Shown here: piece by piece, positions 10,818 through 22,087 of the stretch
Layout of the letters: each line of letters starts with the position of its first letter
Position numbering within the stretch: the stretch's first letter is position 1
Assembly: GCF_040869045.1 (NCBI RefSeq)
Contig: NC_090320.1
Span: 240,436,978-240,500,977 of the forward strand
Direction of reading: 5' to 3'
Origin: Eurosta solidaginis
Taxonomy: Eukaryota; Arthropoda; Insecta; Diptera; Tephritidae
DNA length: 64,000 bases
Program-made: the position numbers and the translations under genes
Notes under the pieces: model-generated
Seen by the model: the letters and a program-made list of their open reading frames with translations, nothing else
Told to the model about the DNA's origin: nothing
Databases searched by the model: none

Positions 10818-11390
10818 ATGTTTATACCAGAGCACGTAATGAACGAGAAAGAAGAAGCTAATAACAAAATATACAAAGCGATAATCTATGTCCCAAGAAT
10901 AGCAGAGAGGATCAAGAGATCGGATTTATATGACAAAGAAAAGGTTAAAATAGCGTTTACATACAACAATACATTGAGACATATTTACAGCAATGCAAAG
11001 GACAGAATCCCAAACAACGGTCACGGGTCTCACTTATGCGAGAAGGTATATGTGGGGACAACCAAATTAAAATTAAAGACAAGGATTTCCGGCTATAAGT
11101 CCAATATTAAATTTACCAACAGCGCTTCGGAAAATAAAATGGCCTTAACGGCCCAATGTAAAGATACGTGCCACTATCCCGATTTCCAAAATTTTACTAT
11201 ATTGGACATAGAGAAACAATATAATAAGCACTTACCATGGAAATGCTCCACATTATGAACACGCCTAACGGTAAGAGAATTACTTTTAAAAGTGACACTG
11301 ACCAATGCGCATACATATATATATCGCAATTTATTGCTTAAGCAACAACCACACACAATGCCTTCAGAAATTATTCCGCTAGCAGCATAT
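10818..11390 (+). pseudogene. Penelope-like element fragment (GIY-YIG endonuclease)
   Basis: Plus-strand 5'-truncated copy of the same family: RT-endonuclease linker (ARNERERS-like region, then YVPRIAERIKRSDLYDKEKVKI), the endonuclease GIY-YIG module (CEKVYVGTTKLKLKTRISGYK, about 11035-11100) and the tail DIEKQYNKHLPWKC. It is placed head-to-head with the minus-strand copy. A gypsy LTR interrupts its 3' end at 11391. It gives the uninterrupted site for DINE-1-like copy A. Confidence 0.75.
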
Positions 11391-11929
11391 TGTAACCAAT
11401 TTACTGCAATTTCCCTTATTTGCAGCCTTCTGCCAACGTTCGAATCACTAAACTGTTGAATAAATAACTCCACTATTCAATAATGCAAAATGGTCTTTAT
11501 TAAAGTACTTCAGAATAACACTACTATTGATCGACAGATATCGTCTTAAATCAAACTGATTGTCGTGCCTCTACTGTTGCTGCCTTTTATATTGTCTGTT
11601 TTCCTCGTTGCATATTTCTAGGCGTTTCTATTTCCAGAACTTACTAATTAGTTATCAGCTATAAAATTACTCAGCTGTAACTACAGATGCATTAGTTTTA
11701 TAGCTTCTCTCAAACCTCATGCGCTTGTATGTGTGAGCGACGCTTGCACAACCATTGCATACTTTCGGGAGTATCTCAGATTTATGCATGTGGTTGTGCG
11801 TTGCTTCTCCGCTGCGTGTACGTACATATGTGTAGACATAATGATTGAATTATTGATGTGCATACAAGTCACTGCTTAGCATCGGCTTAGAGATGATACT
11901 ATCCCTTAGTGCTGATAATATTCGTCACA
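11391..11929 (-). mobile_element. 3' LTR of a Ty3/gypsy element (539 bp)
   Basis: Minus-strand LTR from TGTGACGAATATT (at 11929) to TTGGTTACA (at 11391), with TG...CA ends. A purine-rich tract (AAGTGGAGGGCAG, 11930-11942) directly precedes it, as expected for a 3' LTR. It contains an AATAAA near its 3' part. Related LTRs lie at 44997-47470 and, truncated, at 37009-37262. No 5' LTR partner is in place because the element is truncated at 15365. Confidence 0.8.
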
Positions 11930-13148
11930 CTGCCCTCCACTTAAGTCTGATCGTCCCGATCAGAAACATCTCTCTATCTAAACGCTGCCAGCCTTTCCAA
12001 ATGAACCACTTTCATTTTGGTTCGTGGTTTGCCAATGGTTTGTATACGGTAAACTACATCGTTGATCCGTTTTACAACTTTGTATGGGCCTTCCCAATTA
12101 CACTGCAATTTCTGGGACAAACCTTTTTTTCGTTGTGGGTTGTATAATAGCACCAAATCTCCTTCCTGAAACCCTTCCGAATTAATTGCTTTATCGTATA
12201 TGGCTTTCACCTTGTACTCATAATCTTTGCTCGTTGCCTTACTAGATCGTGTACCTCTCTCAGCTCTTCTTCCAAGACACCAGTGAATTTCTTGTCATTT
12301 CTCTCCGCATCGGCATCTATCCCATACTTCAAATCAGCTGGCAGTCGAAGGTCATTGCCAAAAATTACCTTTGCAGGAGTTTGGCCCGTTGTCTCGTGTA
12401 CTGCCGATCGGTAAGCCATGAAGAATAATGATAAGTGTTTATCCCACTCCTTATGGTACTTGTCTACTACTTTCCTTAAAAGCTCCTCCGATGTTCTATT
12501 GGAACGTTCCAACATGAGGATGCAATGCCGATGTCCGTATTTATCGAATGCCCAACTTCCTACACATTTCTTGGAACACAGCCGATTCAAAATTCCTGCC
12601 TTGGTCAGAAAGTAACTCCATTGGTACACCATACCTTGCAACGTTTGTTACCACTTCTGCTACTGTTTCCGCTTCTTGATTTGGGATTGAGTATACCTCT
12701 GGCCATTTACTGAAATAATCCATAACCACCAGTACGTATTTGTTTCCGCGGTTGCACCCGAAATATACTGCTTCATTTGCCCATGACTTTGTGTTTTGGG
12801 CTCTTTCGCTATGTTGCAAACCTCGCAGTTGGTAATCCACTCGGTGACCGACTGACGGCAACCAACCCAATAGAATCTCTGTTTAATTTTCTCGAGCGTC
12901 TTAGTGATTCCAAGATGACCTCCACTTGGACCATTATGCAGCTCGCTGAGCACCTCAGGAATCCTCCTTCTGGGAACAACTATCAGTTTCTTCTTGCATT
13001 GACCATCCTCACTCTCCCATACTCGATGAAGGCAACCGGATATCAATTCTAAACTGTTCCACTGTGCCCAATATGTCTTCGCAATGGGACTCTGCTGACA
13101 TCTCCTCTCTGTTTGGTCTTTCGTTTTGTTCGAGCCCTTGCATAACAT
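11930..13148 (-). pseudogene. Gypsy 1 integrase region
   Basis: In shifting frames: an integrase zinc-binding domain (ELHNGPSGGHLG ... NCEVCN, about 12830-13010), the catalytic core with VMDYFSKWPE and LLSDQGRNFES (first two acidic residues) and LERSNRT (third), then QTPAKVIFGNDLRLP, and a C-terminal module (EGDLVLLYNPQRKKG ... HLERLAA, 11974-12190). At least two frameshifts split it. The end lies about 40 bp before the polypurine tract and 3' LTR. Confidence 0.85.
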
Positions 13149-14390
13149 GTGACAGATCTGTATCTTCTAGCTGACGCTTCCTTAGCTGTTCCTTGCCCCA
13201 TTCATATGTACATGTTATAGTCATTAGCCGGACATATATAATGTCTTCTTTAGCCTCGGCCTTTGAACAGTGCTTGCATTCCAAACTACATGGTTTTCGT
13301 GACATTGCATCAGCATTTCCATGGGTACTACCTTTTCGATGCTCAATGGAAAAGTCAAAGCTTTGTAGTCGCTCGATCCACCGAGCCAATTGTCCTTCCG
13401 GATTACGGAACTGCAGAAGCCATTTCAACGCTGCGTGATTTGTCCTGACGCGGAATCGCTGGCCGTAGAGGTATTTGTGAAAATTTTTGATGCACTCTAC
13501 CAATGCCAACAGATCTCTCCGTGTAACGCAATAGTTCCTCTCTGGTTTTCCAATCGAACGGATTTAATATGCAACTACCTTCTCCTGTCCATCGACCAGT
13601 TGTGATAAAACGCCTCCTATAGCATATCCGCACGCATCTGTATCTAGAATAATCGTTGCTCCTGGAATCGGATATGCTAAATTTGGGGCAGTGCACAAAC
13701 GCTCTTCCAATGTTTGGAAATCTACTTCTTGCTCCTTCTCAATTCATGCATATTCTGTGGTCTTGGCCAATCCTTCACTGGTTCTATCTTTTCATTCGCG
13801 GTGCAGATGCCCTCCGTCGTTACTTTATGACCCAAGTAACTAACTTGCTTCTTGAACAGAGAACAATTTTTGGGACTAAGTTTCATACCAGCACCAGCTA
13901 TTCTTTGGAAAACCTCCTCCAAGTTCTTCAGATGTTCTTCGAAGTTCTTTCCCAATACGATGATGTCGTCTAGGTACACTAAGCAAGTTTTCCAATGTAG
14001 TCCTTTCAGTTCCGGATCCATGAGTCTTTCAAAAGTAGCTGGTGCATTACGTAGTCTAAAAGGCATCACTGTAAATTGCCAAAGACCATCAACGACACTG
14101 AAGGCTGTTTTCTCTTTGTCTTCCTCCTTCACTTCCACTTGCCAGTAGCCGCTTTTCAAGTCCAGTGTGGAAACCCATTTCGTACCAGAGAGCGAGTAAA
14201 GAGTGTCGTCAATTCTTGGCAATGGGTAGCTATTCTTTTTCGTAACGTCATTCAACTTCCGGTAGTCCACGCCAAACCTCATTTTTCCAACCTTCTTCTT
14301 TACAAGTACTACCGGTGAGCTCCATGGACTAGCTGATGGTTCGATGATGTCGCTGTCACTCATTTCTTGTATGATTTGACTCACAACTTC
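13009..14390 (-). pseudogene. Gypsy 1 reverse transcriptase and RNase H
   Basis: The RT (14384-13722) has LVKKKVGKMRFGVDYRKLN, TLDLKSGYWQV and the catalytic box CLVYLDDIIV. The RNase H follows with breaks (13700-13009): CVRICY..., RVRTNHAALKWLL, HRKGSTHGNADAMSR. It forms one pol with the flanking protease and integrase but is interrupted by frameshifts near 13720 and 13500. It is a Ty3/gypsy pol by domain order (PR-RT-RH-IN). Confidence 0.85.
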
Positions 14391-14441
14391 CCGCTTCGCC
14401 AGTGGAACACTACATGGAGCTTGACGGATCGGCCTCGCATC

Positions 14442-15365
14442 TCAAGTGTAGATTTGATGCTTCACAGCGTTGGTGAGGCCTGGTTTGGAGCCATCTTGGT
14501 CAAATATGTTCCCGTACTTTAGAAGCAGTTGTTTTGCCTTACTCTGATAGTCTTCCTCTAGTCCCTCCGTCCATGCCATGATGTCATCTGAAAGATCAAT
14601 ATTGCTAGTTGAAACCTCTTCCTGAAGCTGTTCACAATTGATTATTACTTCAGCCTCTTGGCATCTTCCCAAAATAGCTCCTCTGGTCAGTTTGAGTGGT
14701 GACTTGAACTCATTGAGTACTCTTACCGGGATACGTCCATCGTGTTTTGTTATAGCCAGGGTTTTCCTACAAGTATTTTTGGTGTTGATTTGTTTGCTGC
14801 CTCGACAACCCACAATTTGTTTGTCCCACAATCTCCATCAACCTTTGCCCAGATGACTGCTTCGGATTTTGGTGGTATTTGCTGACTTTCTTCCACCAGC
14901 ACTCGTTTACTGCTGTACCCTCTCTCGTAGCCGAAATTAAGTGGCACATCCATGTTCTTATATCGCATCGTCTTTCTTTGCATATCGATCTTGATGCCTT
15001 GGTCGATTAAGAAGTCCACTCCAATTATGATTTCATCAACAATCTCTTCCACTATAAAATTGTGTAGTACCGTGACGTTCCCAATTGCTACTTCACATGC
15101 TACTTCTCCAATTACCTGGGTGTCCTCTCCCGTGGCTGTACGTAATTTTGCTCCAAGCAAAGGCCTTATCTTCTTGTTGACTAAATCTGATCGAATGATG
15201 GAATGAGAATCACCCGTATCTACAGTCAGTAAACGTTCCTTTCCATCCACATGTCCTCCGACAGTAAGATTGCTTGTCCTTCTTCCAATTTGCGAGATAG
15301 AGATTATGGGGCATTCAATTGAAGGAGCCAGCTGTCGCCCCTTGCGGCTGACTCGCTTTAGTTTA
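14442..15365 (-). pseudogene. Gypsy 1 protease region, 5'-truncated element edge
   Basis: Aspartic protease with the LLTVDTGDSHSIIRS active site (about 15200) and IIIGVDFLIDQG downstream. Sequence upstream reads IISISQIGR, then ends at about 15365 where a DINE-1-like fragment begins; gag and the 5' LTR are missing. A paralogous protease piece with the CCHC knuckle still attached is at 43840-44456. Confidence 0.8.
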
Positions 15366-15476
15366 ACGATTGGGTGTATTTAGAGATTTGCTCAGCTCCA
15401 AATCGGATGACCAACACGCCCAATTTAAAAAAAAATTTTAGAAGTAAAATTTTAATAAAAAATTTAATATCTTTAC

Positions 15477-16436
15477 CATGATACAAAAAATGGAGGTAGT
15501 TCCATTCAGTGTGACATTAGCCACTTGACTTTTGCGGGGACAATGACAATTTCAGCAAAAACAAGCTACCAGATTGAAAAATGTGACGAATTTTTATAAT
15601 GTTGATGGATTTCATATTAACGAATACGACTAAATTACTTTCATAGTTATTTTGAATAAAAAAACAATTATATCAGCCTGAAAATTGTTTTGGTGGAAGA
15701 AACATGTATCGAAATATAATAAGCAAGGGAATATAGCCCGTAAGTTTGCTTAGAATATTTTGACAAAACATACACGTTTATCAATTGCTTGCTCAAAGGA
15801 GGTCCTTATAAACCGACACCGCAATTTCTTGATAAATTGGCTACAGTTCCACATTTTATTTTTTTGTATTTATTGTATAATTCAAGCGTAGCCCTTGAGG
15901 AAGGAATTGTTGAACCATTTTTTAAGGAGTTACGAGTGTTTTTGCCCGTTGTACCAGGGGTCACCTTGGGGCAGCCCCGCCTATACACATTCTGTACCCT
16001 TTTAGCATTGACATAGATGTGCAGACTTTGTAGGTACACTTTTTCTCAACATGCCTTGAGAAATGTTCACTGTAGGGGCATGATAATAGGGCCATGCTAG
16101 AACGGCAGGATTTTTCGTGTATTTTTTTCTTTCTAGGGGTAAAGCTGCCATAAAGATATGAGTGATTATACACTATTTTTCAATAAAATTACATGTTTTA
16201 CTGTATTCTCAATCGATATGTATGCACATAAATCGTGCTAAAGCATATTATTATTGTCTCAATTGCCCATTGCGTTTTCATCCTAAAGAAAATTTCTTTC
16301 CTAAAAAACCGCAATTTCGCCTTAAACAGTAACGATATGGCAACGCTTCTGGCAAAACAACAAACATTATGAACTTCAAAAATCCCCAAATACGTCAAAA
16401 AATTTTGAGTGGAACTACCTTCTTTTTTGTATCATG
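15477..16436. mobile_element. P-element-like non-autonomous transposon (960 bp)
   Basis: Ends are inverted repeats of about 30 bp beginning CATGATACAAAAAA and continuing AGGTAGTTCCA(T/C)TCA, flanked by a perfect 8-bp direct repeat ATCTTTAC (15469-15476 and 16437-16444). An 8-bp duplication, a CATGAT start and a GGT(A/G)GT(T/C)CC block are hallmarks of the P superfamily. The interior has no convincing THAP or transposase frame; a 75-codon frame at 15789-16016 is not recognised. Confidence 0.75.
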
Positions 16437-16837
16437 ATCTTTACAGTATATAAGTAAATTATGTCAACATTCAACGCCAGTAATGATATGGTGCAACAAA
16501 ATACAAAAATAAAATAAAATTTTAAAATGGGCGTCGTCCCGCCCTTTTTCATTTAATTTGTCTAGAATACTTAAGTCGAACAAAAATTCACCAATCCTTG
16601 TGAAATTTGGTGAGGGCATAGCTTCTATGACGATAACTGTGTTCTGTGAAAATAGGTGAAATCGGTTGAAGCCAAGCCCAGTTTTTATACACAGTCGACC
16701 GTCTATCCCTCCGCTCGGCCGCTAACACAATAAATTGAGCAAAATTCGATATATCCTTACTAAACTTAGTTCACGTATTTACCTGAACTCACTTTATCTT
16801 GGTATTAAAATTGGGCAAAATCCGGCGTGGTCATGCC

Positions 16838-17165
16838 TGTGGCGGTTTACTAACTAGCCTTTTTACAATAGTCAATGAGAGTCATTTTACTTCGCGACAC
16901 GATTCACATGTCATTCAATGATAAATGTCAAAATGAGTTTTATACTCTTTCTTACTTTGTTCTTTGTTCGAGCGGCCGTGACAAGCGCACGCATTCATCA
17001 TAAATTTGTAAAAACTAAATCGCAAACACTGTGGTTCATCCGCGAATAAAATCAAGAAATATTTATATAAAGTTATACAGTGTGTTTCCTTGATTCGGCA
17101 GCGATAAAGCGTTTCATTAGAAACCATCATTTGTTGGAATAATTCTGCCGACAAAGAAGCCCACA
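16838..17165. mobile_element. Solo LTR (328 bp)
   Basis: The unit begins TGTGGCGG and ends AGCCCACA (TGTGG/CCACA ends), is flanked by a 4-bp direct repeat TGCC (16834-16837 and 17166-17169), and holds a TATA-like stretch (TTATATAAAG, near 17062) and an AATAAA (near 17047). That fits a solo LTR left by recombination. It matches no other LTR in the window. Confidence 0.7.
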
Positions 17166-17505
17166 TGCCCACTAATTAGAAGAAAATGAAAAAGTTCTGC
17201 AGGCCAAATCAGAAGCCCTTGGAATCATGGCAGGAATACTGTTCGTGGTATTACATATATAAATAAATTAGCGGTACACGACAGATGATGATCTGGGTCA
17301 CCCTGGTCCACATTTTGGTCGATATCTCGAAAACGCCTTCACATATACAACTAAGGGACACTCCCTTTTAAAACCCTCATTAATACCTTTAATTTGCTAC
17401 CCATATCGTACAAACACATTCTAGAGTCACCCCTGGTCCAGCTTTATGGCGATATCTCGAAAAGGCGTCCACCTATAGAACTATGGCCTACTCCCTTTTA
17501 AAATA

Positions 17506-17734
17506 ATCTTACATAGAGAAACAATATAATAAGCACTTCACCATGGAAATGCTCCACATTCTGAACACGCCTAACCATAAGAGAATTAATTTTAGAAGTA
17601 ACACAGACCGATGCGCATATGGATATTGCAATTTATTGCTTAAGCAACAACAACACAAAATGCAAGTCGCACGGCGCACATGAAAGAAAGCAGCGTTCAG
17701 CAATTATTCCGCTAGCAGCATATTTAAGATCACC
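17506..17734 (-). pseudogene. Penelope-like 3' fragment (right arm)
   Basis: Minus-strand continuation of the Penelope piece at 21487-21690, separated by the LINE insertion. It encodes the conserved tail EMLHILNTP and matches 5910-6150. It is short and contains stops. Confidence 0.7.
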
Positions 17735-18158
17735 GAATCAAAATGTTGGAGGGTGGAGCCGTGTGTAGAAGTCCACGAAAGTGGGAAAAGCTTCTGACCG
17801 CCATTCACCTGGGAATGGGCAGAGCGATTCTTTTGCATGCGGTTCAAGCAGCTCACTACTGCCGGTCGCTTGCGGCCAAGTATCCTCTGACGGCGACAAC
17901 CTGGCTAGGGCACTCTGACATAATCGGTTTAAGGGCTAGCCGGGGAAGATCTCATCGGCAGCGTCTGTACACCTCTAGGTGTGGCTGCAAGCGGGCGTCT
18001 GTCTTGGAGCAAGCGGCTCGCTATATAAACGTGCCAAGTAATATTTTCACCCCCGCTGAGCGGGTTGTGCGCTGGGCTTGGGACCCGCCACGTAAAATCA
18101 TACTCCAATGAAATATAACAACAAGCCTCGGATAAATACACTCTCTATTGATGACGAC

Positions 18159-18512
18159 GGCCACCGTGGTGTGATGGTAGCGTGCTCCGCCTACCACACC
18201 GTATGCCCTGGGTTCGCACCCCGGACAAAGCAACATCAAAATTTTAGAAATAAGGTTTTTAAATTAGAAGAAAATTTTTCTAAGCCGGGTCGCCCTCGGC
18301 AGTGATTGGCAAGCGCTCCGGGTGTATTTCTGCCATGAAAAGCTCTCAGTGAAAACTCATCTGCCTTGCAGATGCCGTTCAGAGTCGGCATAAAACATGT
18401 AGGTCCTGTCCGGCCAATTTGTAGGGAAAATCAAGAGGAGCACGACGCAAATTGGAAGAGAAGCTTGGCCTTAGATCTCTTCGGAGGTTATCGCGCCTTA
18501 CATTTTTTTTTT
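18159..18512 (+). mobile_element. Full-length tRNA-derived SINE (354 bp)
   Basis: A perfect 15-bp target duplication TCTATTGATGACGAC flanks it (18144-18158, 18513-18527). The head has A-box-like TGGTGTGATGG and B-box-like GGTTCGCACCC, the spacing of a pol III promoter. The body ends TTATCGCGCCTTACA plus a T-rich tail. The head is not a foldable tRNA gene, so it is not annotated as a tRNA. Confidence 0.85.
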
Positions 18513-18529
18513 TCTATTGATGACGACCA

Positions 18530-19340
18530 AGGCAAACGTTTGAAAGACAATGAATTGAGGGCATGCACCTGAAACGTCCGATCCCTGAATGGGATTGGTG
18601 CAGATGCCCGGCTGGTTGATGTCCTCATCAAAGCAAAATCTGACATCACCGCCATCCAACAAATGCGTTGGACGAAGCAAGGAAGAAAGAAGATCAAAAA
18701 TTGAGACATCTATTGGAGTGGCCATACGAATAAGCGCAGTTTCGGCGTCGGATTTGTGGTGGGAGAGAGACTTTGTCGCCAAGTTCTGGCGTTCACACCT
18801 GTGGACGAACGTCTCGCCGCTATCCGAATAAAAGCAAAATTTTTTAATATATCATTCATTTGCGCCCATGCGCCGACAGAGGGGAAAGACGATGAGATGA
18901 AGGACACTTTTTAAGAACAATTAGAACGCACATACGAGCGCTGCCCCCGTCACGATATAAAAGTCGTGCTTGGTGACTTTAACGCCAGGGTGGGCAAAGA
19001 AGGTGTTTTTGGCCCTACAGTCGGATAGTTCAGCCTACACAATGAAACTTCTCCTAACGGACTGAGGCTGATTGACTTTGCCGGTGCTCGAAACATTGTC
19101 ATATCCAGCACGAGGTTCATGTATAAAGGATACATCAAGCTACATGGCTGTCTCCTGATCGAAATACTCGCAATCAGATCGATCACGTTGTGATAGACGG
19201 ACGGCATGCCTCCAGTGTTTTAGATGTGCGCACGATCCGAGGACCTAACATCGACTCGGACCATTATTCGTTGCACCCAAAATACGCACCGGCCTCAACG
19301 CGGCTAAAACCAAGGAACAAAAAACACAAGGAAAGCTAGA
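18530..19340 (+). pseudogene. LINE endonuclease region
   Basis: Fragments of an apurinic-type endonuclease in several frames: NVRSLNGIGADARLVDVLIK (near 18573, with TGA in place of the expected tryptophan), VLGDFNARVGKEG (near 18970), [19 protein letters not shown] (near 19170) and DSDHYS (near 19255). The order and motifs fit the N-terminal domain of RTE-like ORF2. Stops and frameshifts disable it. Confidence 0.7.
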
Positions 19341-20690
19341 CGTCGAAAAGCTTCAATCACAACAGACTGCCAATGATTTCGCAACTCGACTCTCACAGCT
19401 GCGCTCTGAGAGCACAACTCATCCTGAAGGAATACAGAAGAGGGGGAGCATATTTCCAAAGCACTTCGTACTGCCGCCGAGGAAAAAATTTGTTAACGGC
19501 GACCACGAAAAAACAACTGGTACGATGAAGAATGCCGCGTTGCAACTGAAAGAAAAGACGCCGCCTACAGGACTACGTTAAAAGCGAGCGCGACAAGAGG
19601 AATGTGTGAACGCTATCGTGAGTTGAAAAAGGAAGCGAGACGCCTTTTCAGGAAGAAAAAAGGCAGAAGCAGAAAGGCGTGAGTGCGAGGAGCTTGAGCT
19701 GCTAGCCACCAGGAATAACGCCCGAAAATTTTACCAAAAAATACGGCGACAGACGGAAGGTTTTAAGACCGGGGCAAACTCCTGTAGGAACGAAAACGGC
19801 GACCTTGTAACTGATGTCCAGAGAGTGCTTAGATTGTGGATGGAACACTTATCTGTTCTTCTAAATGGAGGCAGCAATTCACCGCGCAGAGATGAAGAAC
19901 CCGATCCCGCAATCGATGATGATGGAATATATGCCCCCGTCCGATTATGACGAAGTTAGAATAGCAATAACCAGATTGAAAAACAACAAGGCCTTGGGCG
20001 CTGATGGATTGCCTGCGGAGCTATTCAAGTACGGCGGCGAGAAGTTGGTAAGGCGCATGCAACAGCTTCTTAGCAAAATATGGGCGGAAGAGTGCATGCC
20101 CGACGGTTGGATTCTAAGTGTTCTTTGCCCAGTCCACAAGAAGGGGGATACTGCAAAATGCACCAACTATCGTGGAATCAGCCTTCTTAATATCGCATAT
20201 AAGGTCCTTTCAAGTGTATTGTGCGAAAGATTGAAGCCCACCGTGAACCGGCTGATTGGACCTTATCAGTGCGGCTCCAGACCTGATAAATCTACCATCG
20301 ACCAGATTTTCACAATGCGCCAAATCTTGGAAAAAACCCGTGAAAAAAGAATCGACACACATCACCGTCGACTTTAAAGCCGCCTTCGACAGCACGAAAA
20401 GGAACTGCCTATATGCCGCTATGTCTGAATTTGGTTTCCCCGCAAAACTTATACGGCTGTGCAAAATGACGTTGAGCAACGCCATCAGCTCAGTCAGAAT
20501 TGGGAAGGACCTCTCCGAGACGTTCGAAACTAAACGAGGTTTCAGACAGGGTGACCCCCTATCGTGCGATTTCTTTAATTTAATGCTGGAGAAAATTATA
20601 CTAGCTGCAGAACTTAACCGCACTGGAAAAATATACTATAAAAGCACGCAATTACTGGCATATGCTGATGACATTGATATCTAAACACCC
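19341..20690 (+). pseudogene. LINE reverse transcriptase
   Basis: A linker (19341-19860) leads into RT: NNKALGADGLPAELFKYGG (about 19980-20040), LCPVHKKGD and NYRGISLLN (20125-20190), then after one frameshift (about 20350) FKAAFDST, RQGDPLSCDFFNLMLE and AYADDIDI (about 20659-20682). The catalytic box is intact, but the frameshift and an early stop after DIDI break the frame. Confidence 0.85.
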
Positions 20691-21456
20691 GCGCTGTTAG
20701 TTCTGCTTACTCCAAACTGGAAAAAGAAGCGGTAAAGATGGGTTCGGTGGTGAATGAGGACAAAACGAAGTACCTGCTGTCATTGAGCAAAGAGTCAGCG
20801 CATATGCGCCTTGGCAACCACGCTACTGTTGGCAGCCATAATTTCGAAATAGTAAAAGACTTCGTTTATTTGGGAACCAGCATCAACACTAGCAACAACA
20901 TCAGCACTGAAATACAGCGAAGAATCAATCTTGCAAATAAAAGCTACTTTGGATAGGTAGGCAATTGAAAAGTAAAGTCCTCTCTCGGCGAACGAAAATC
21001 ATACTCTACAAGTCACTTATCGTACCCGTCCTGCTATATGGGACAAAAGCATGGACCATGACAACAGCAGATGGAGCGGCTTTGGGAGTGTTCGAGAGAA
21101 ATGTTCTTCGAAAGATTTATGGACCTCTACGCGTTGGCGATGGCGAGTACCGAAGAAGATTTAATGATGAGCTGTACGAGCTATACGCAGACATCAACAT
21201 AGTCCAGCGAATTAAAACGCAGCGGCTGCGCTGGCTAGGCCATGTTATGCGAATGAAAGATGATGCTCCGGCCAAGAAAGTGTTTCTATCGGAACCCGCC
21301 TATGGAAGCAGAGGTAGAGGGCGGCCCCCACTCCGTTGGAAGGACCAGGTGGAAAAGCATTTAAACTCCCTTGGCCTGACCAATTGGCGCCGGTTGGCGG
21401 AGGGAAGGAGCGACTGGCGCGCCTTGTTGGACGGCCATAACCGTTTAGACGGTTAA
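20691..21456 (+). pseudogene. LINE ORF2 C-terminal region
   Basis: After a stop, frames at 20738-20956 and 20965-21456 give KTKYLLSLSKESAHM, FVYLGTSINTSNNIS, LYKSLIVPVLLYGTKAW, LRWLGHVMRM and GRGRPPLRWKDQVEKHL, the usual C-terminal part of RTE/BovB-type ORF2. The last piece is open for 163 codons. Confidence 0.8.
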
Positions 21457-21486
21457 GCGCCAATTAAGTAAGTAAATCATAATGTT

Positions 21487-22080
21487 ATATGACAACATAT
21501 TTTTCTTCTATATATCCAAAACAAATCTTCGTCTTTATATATTTGTTTACAAAAGTCCTGAAGATGGCTTCAAATTGATGCCGAAATATCGACAAATTAA
21601 AAACCAATGCAATTTTAAACATTGTGTTTTATTTTACCTACGACCGTTAGCGCGTCATAAAATTAACGCAACATAAAATTATAAGGCAATAAAAATTACT
21701 AAAATTTTTGAAACGGAGAGCACACCAAAAGAATGGAAACACCCATAAGGTGTAGCAAACCATCAAACGCAAATATAATAATTGGACCAACTGGTACATC
21801 AAATGATCCCAGCAAAAAGCACAACAAATCGTATGAAAGAACATAATATTTCAACCCTATTGAAAAAGTTAAATCCACATTCTATTTTAAAAGAAGAAAA
21901 GAAGTTGAAAATTGTTTAAAGGTTAAATTTATTTTTTTGTATACAAGATACATTTTACTCGCACCACAGTTCACTTTCTCATGGAACCTCCCTTCAAATT
22001 TTATTCCAAAATGCCCTATATCAGTTTAAATTCAATATATTTTAACGTGAGCTGAGACGTTTATGAAATAAATCTGAAGT
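21487..22080 (-). other. Penelope 3' end and protease-homolog 3' flank (right arm)
   Basis: 21487-21690 matches the Penelope 3' region at 5706-5900. 21690-22080 is the conserved 3' flank of the protease-homolog gene, including an AATAAA-type signal. No coding potential is supported. Confidence 0.6.
21558..21586 (+). ncRNA. Hammerhead-like core in Penelope 3' region
   Basis: CTGAAGA (21558-21564), one unpaired T, helix GGC (21566-21568)/GCC (21580-21582), then GAAA (21583-21586). This is the conserved hammerhead core order, with one extra nucleotide before helix II. Helix II differs in sequence from those at 42660-42679 and 48166-48182 yet stays paired. Confidence 0.5.
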
Positions 22081-22087
22081 GGAGAGT

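Larger units (their letters stand above)
15366..17505 (+). mobile_element. DINE-1-like element fragment hosting two insertions
   Basis: Pieces 15400-15476, 16437-16837 and 17166-17505 together match the interior of copies A to D (ATCTTTACAGTATATAAG, GGGCG blocks, ACACAGTCGACCGTC, then about two 130-bp units). Both termini are missing. It is interrupted by a P-like element and by a solo LTR, each flanked by target duplications of this element's own sequence. Confidence 0.7.
17748..21473 (+). mobile_element. RTE-like non-LTR retrotransposon (3.7 kb)
   Basis: The element is flanked by an imperfect 13-bp target duplication (GAATCAAAATGTT at 17735-17747, AAATCATAATGTT at 21474-21486). The left arm has the single empty copy (AAGTCATAATGTT near 5905). 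It ends in a short TAAG-type simple repeat rather than poly(A), as in RTE-clade elements. It carries endonuclease, RT and C-terminal pieces in order and hosts a SINE at 18159-18512. Confidence 0.8.

Noticed and set aside
10713..11258. A 181-codon open frame treated as one gene
   Set aside because: Its start is the antisense of one Penelope fragment and the rest is a second fragment in the opposite orientation.
17743..18111. Independent 122-codon gene
   Set aside because: It starts within the LINE target duplication and lies in the LINE 5' region; no recognised domain.
18165..18240. Possible tRNA gene
   Set aside because: A and B box-like motifs belong to the head of a SINE with a T-rich tail and target duplication; no cloverleaf was recognised.
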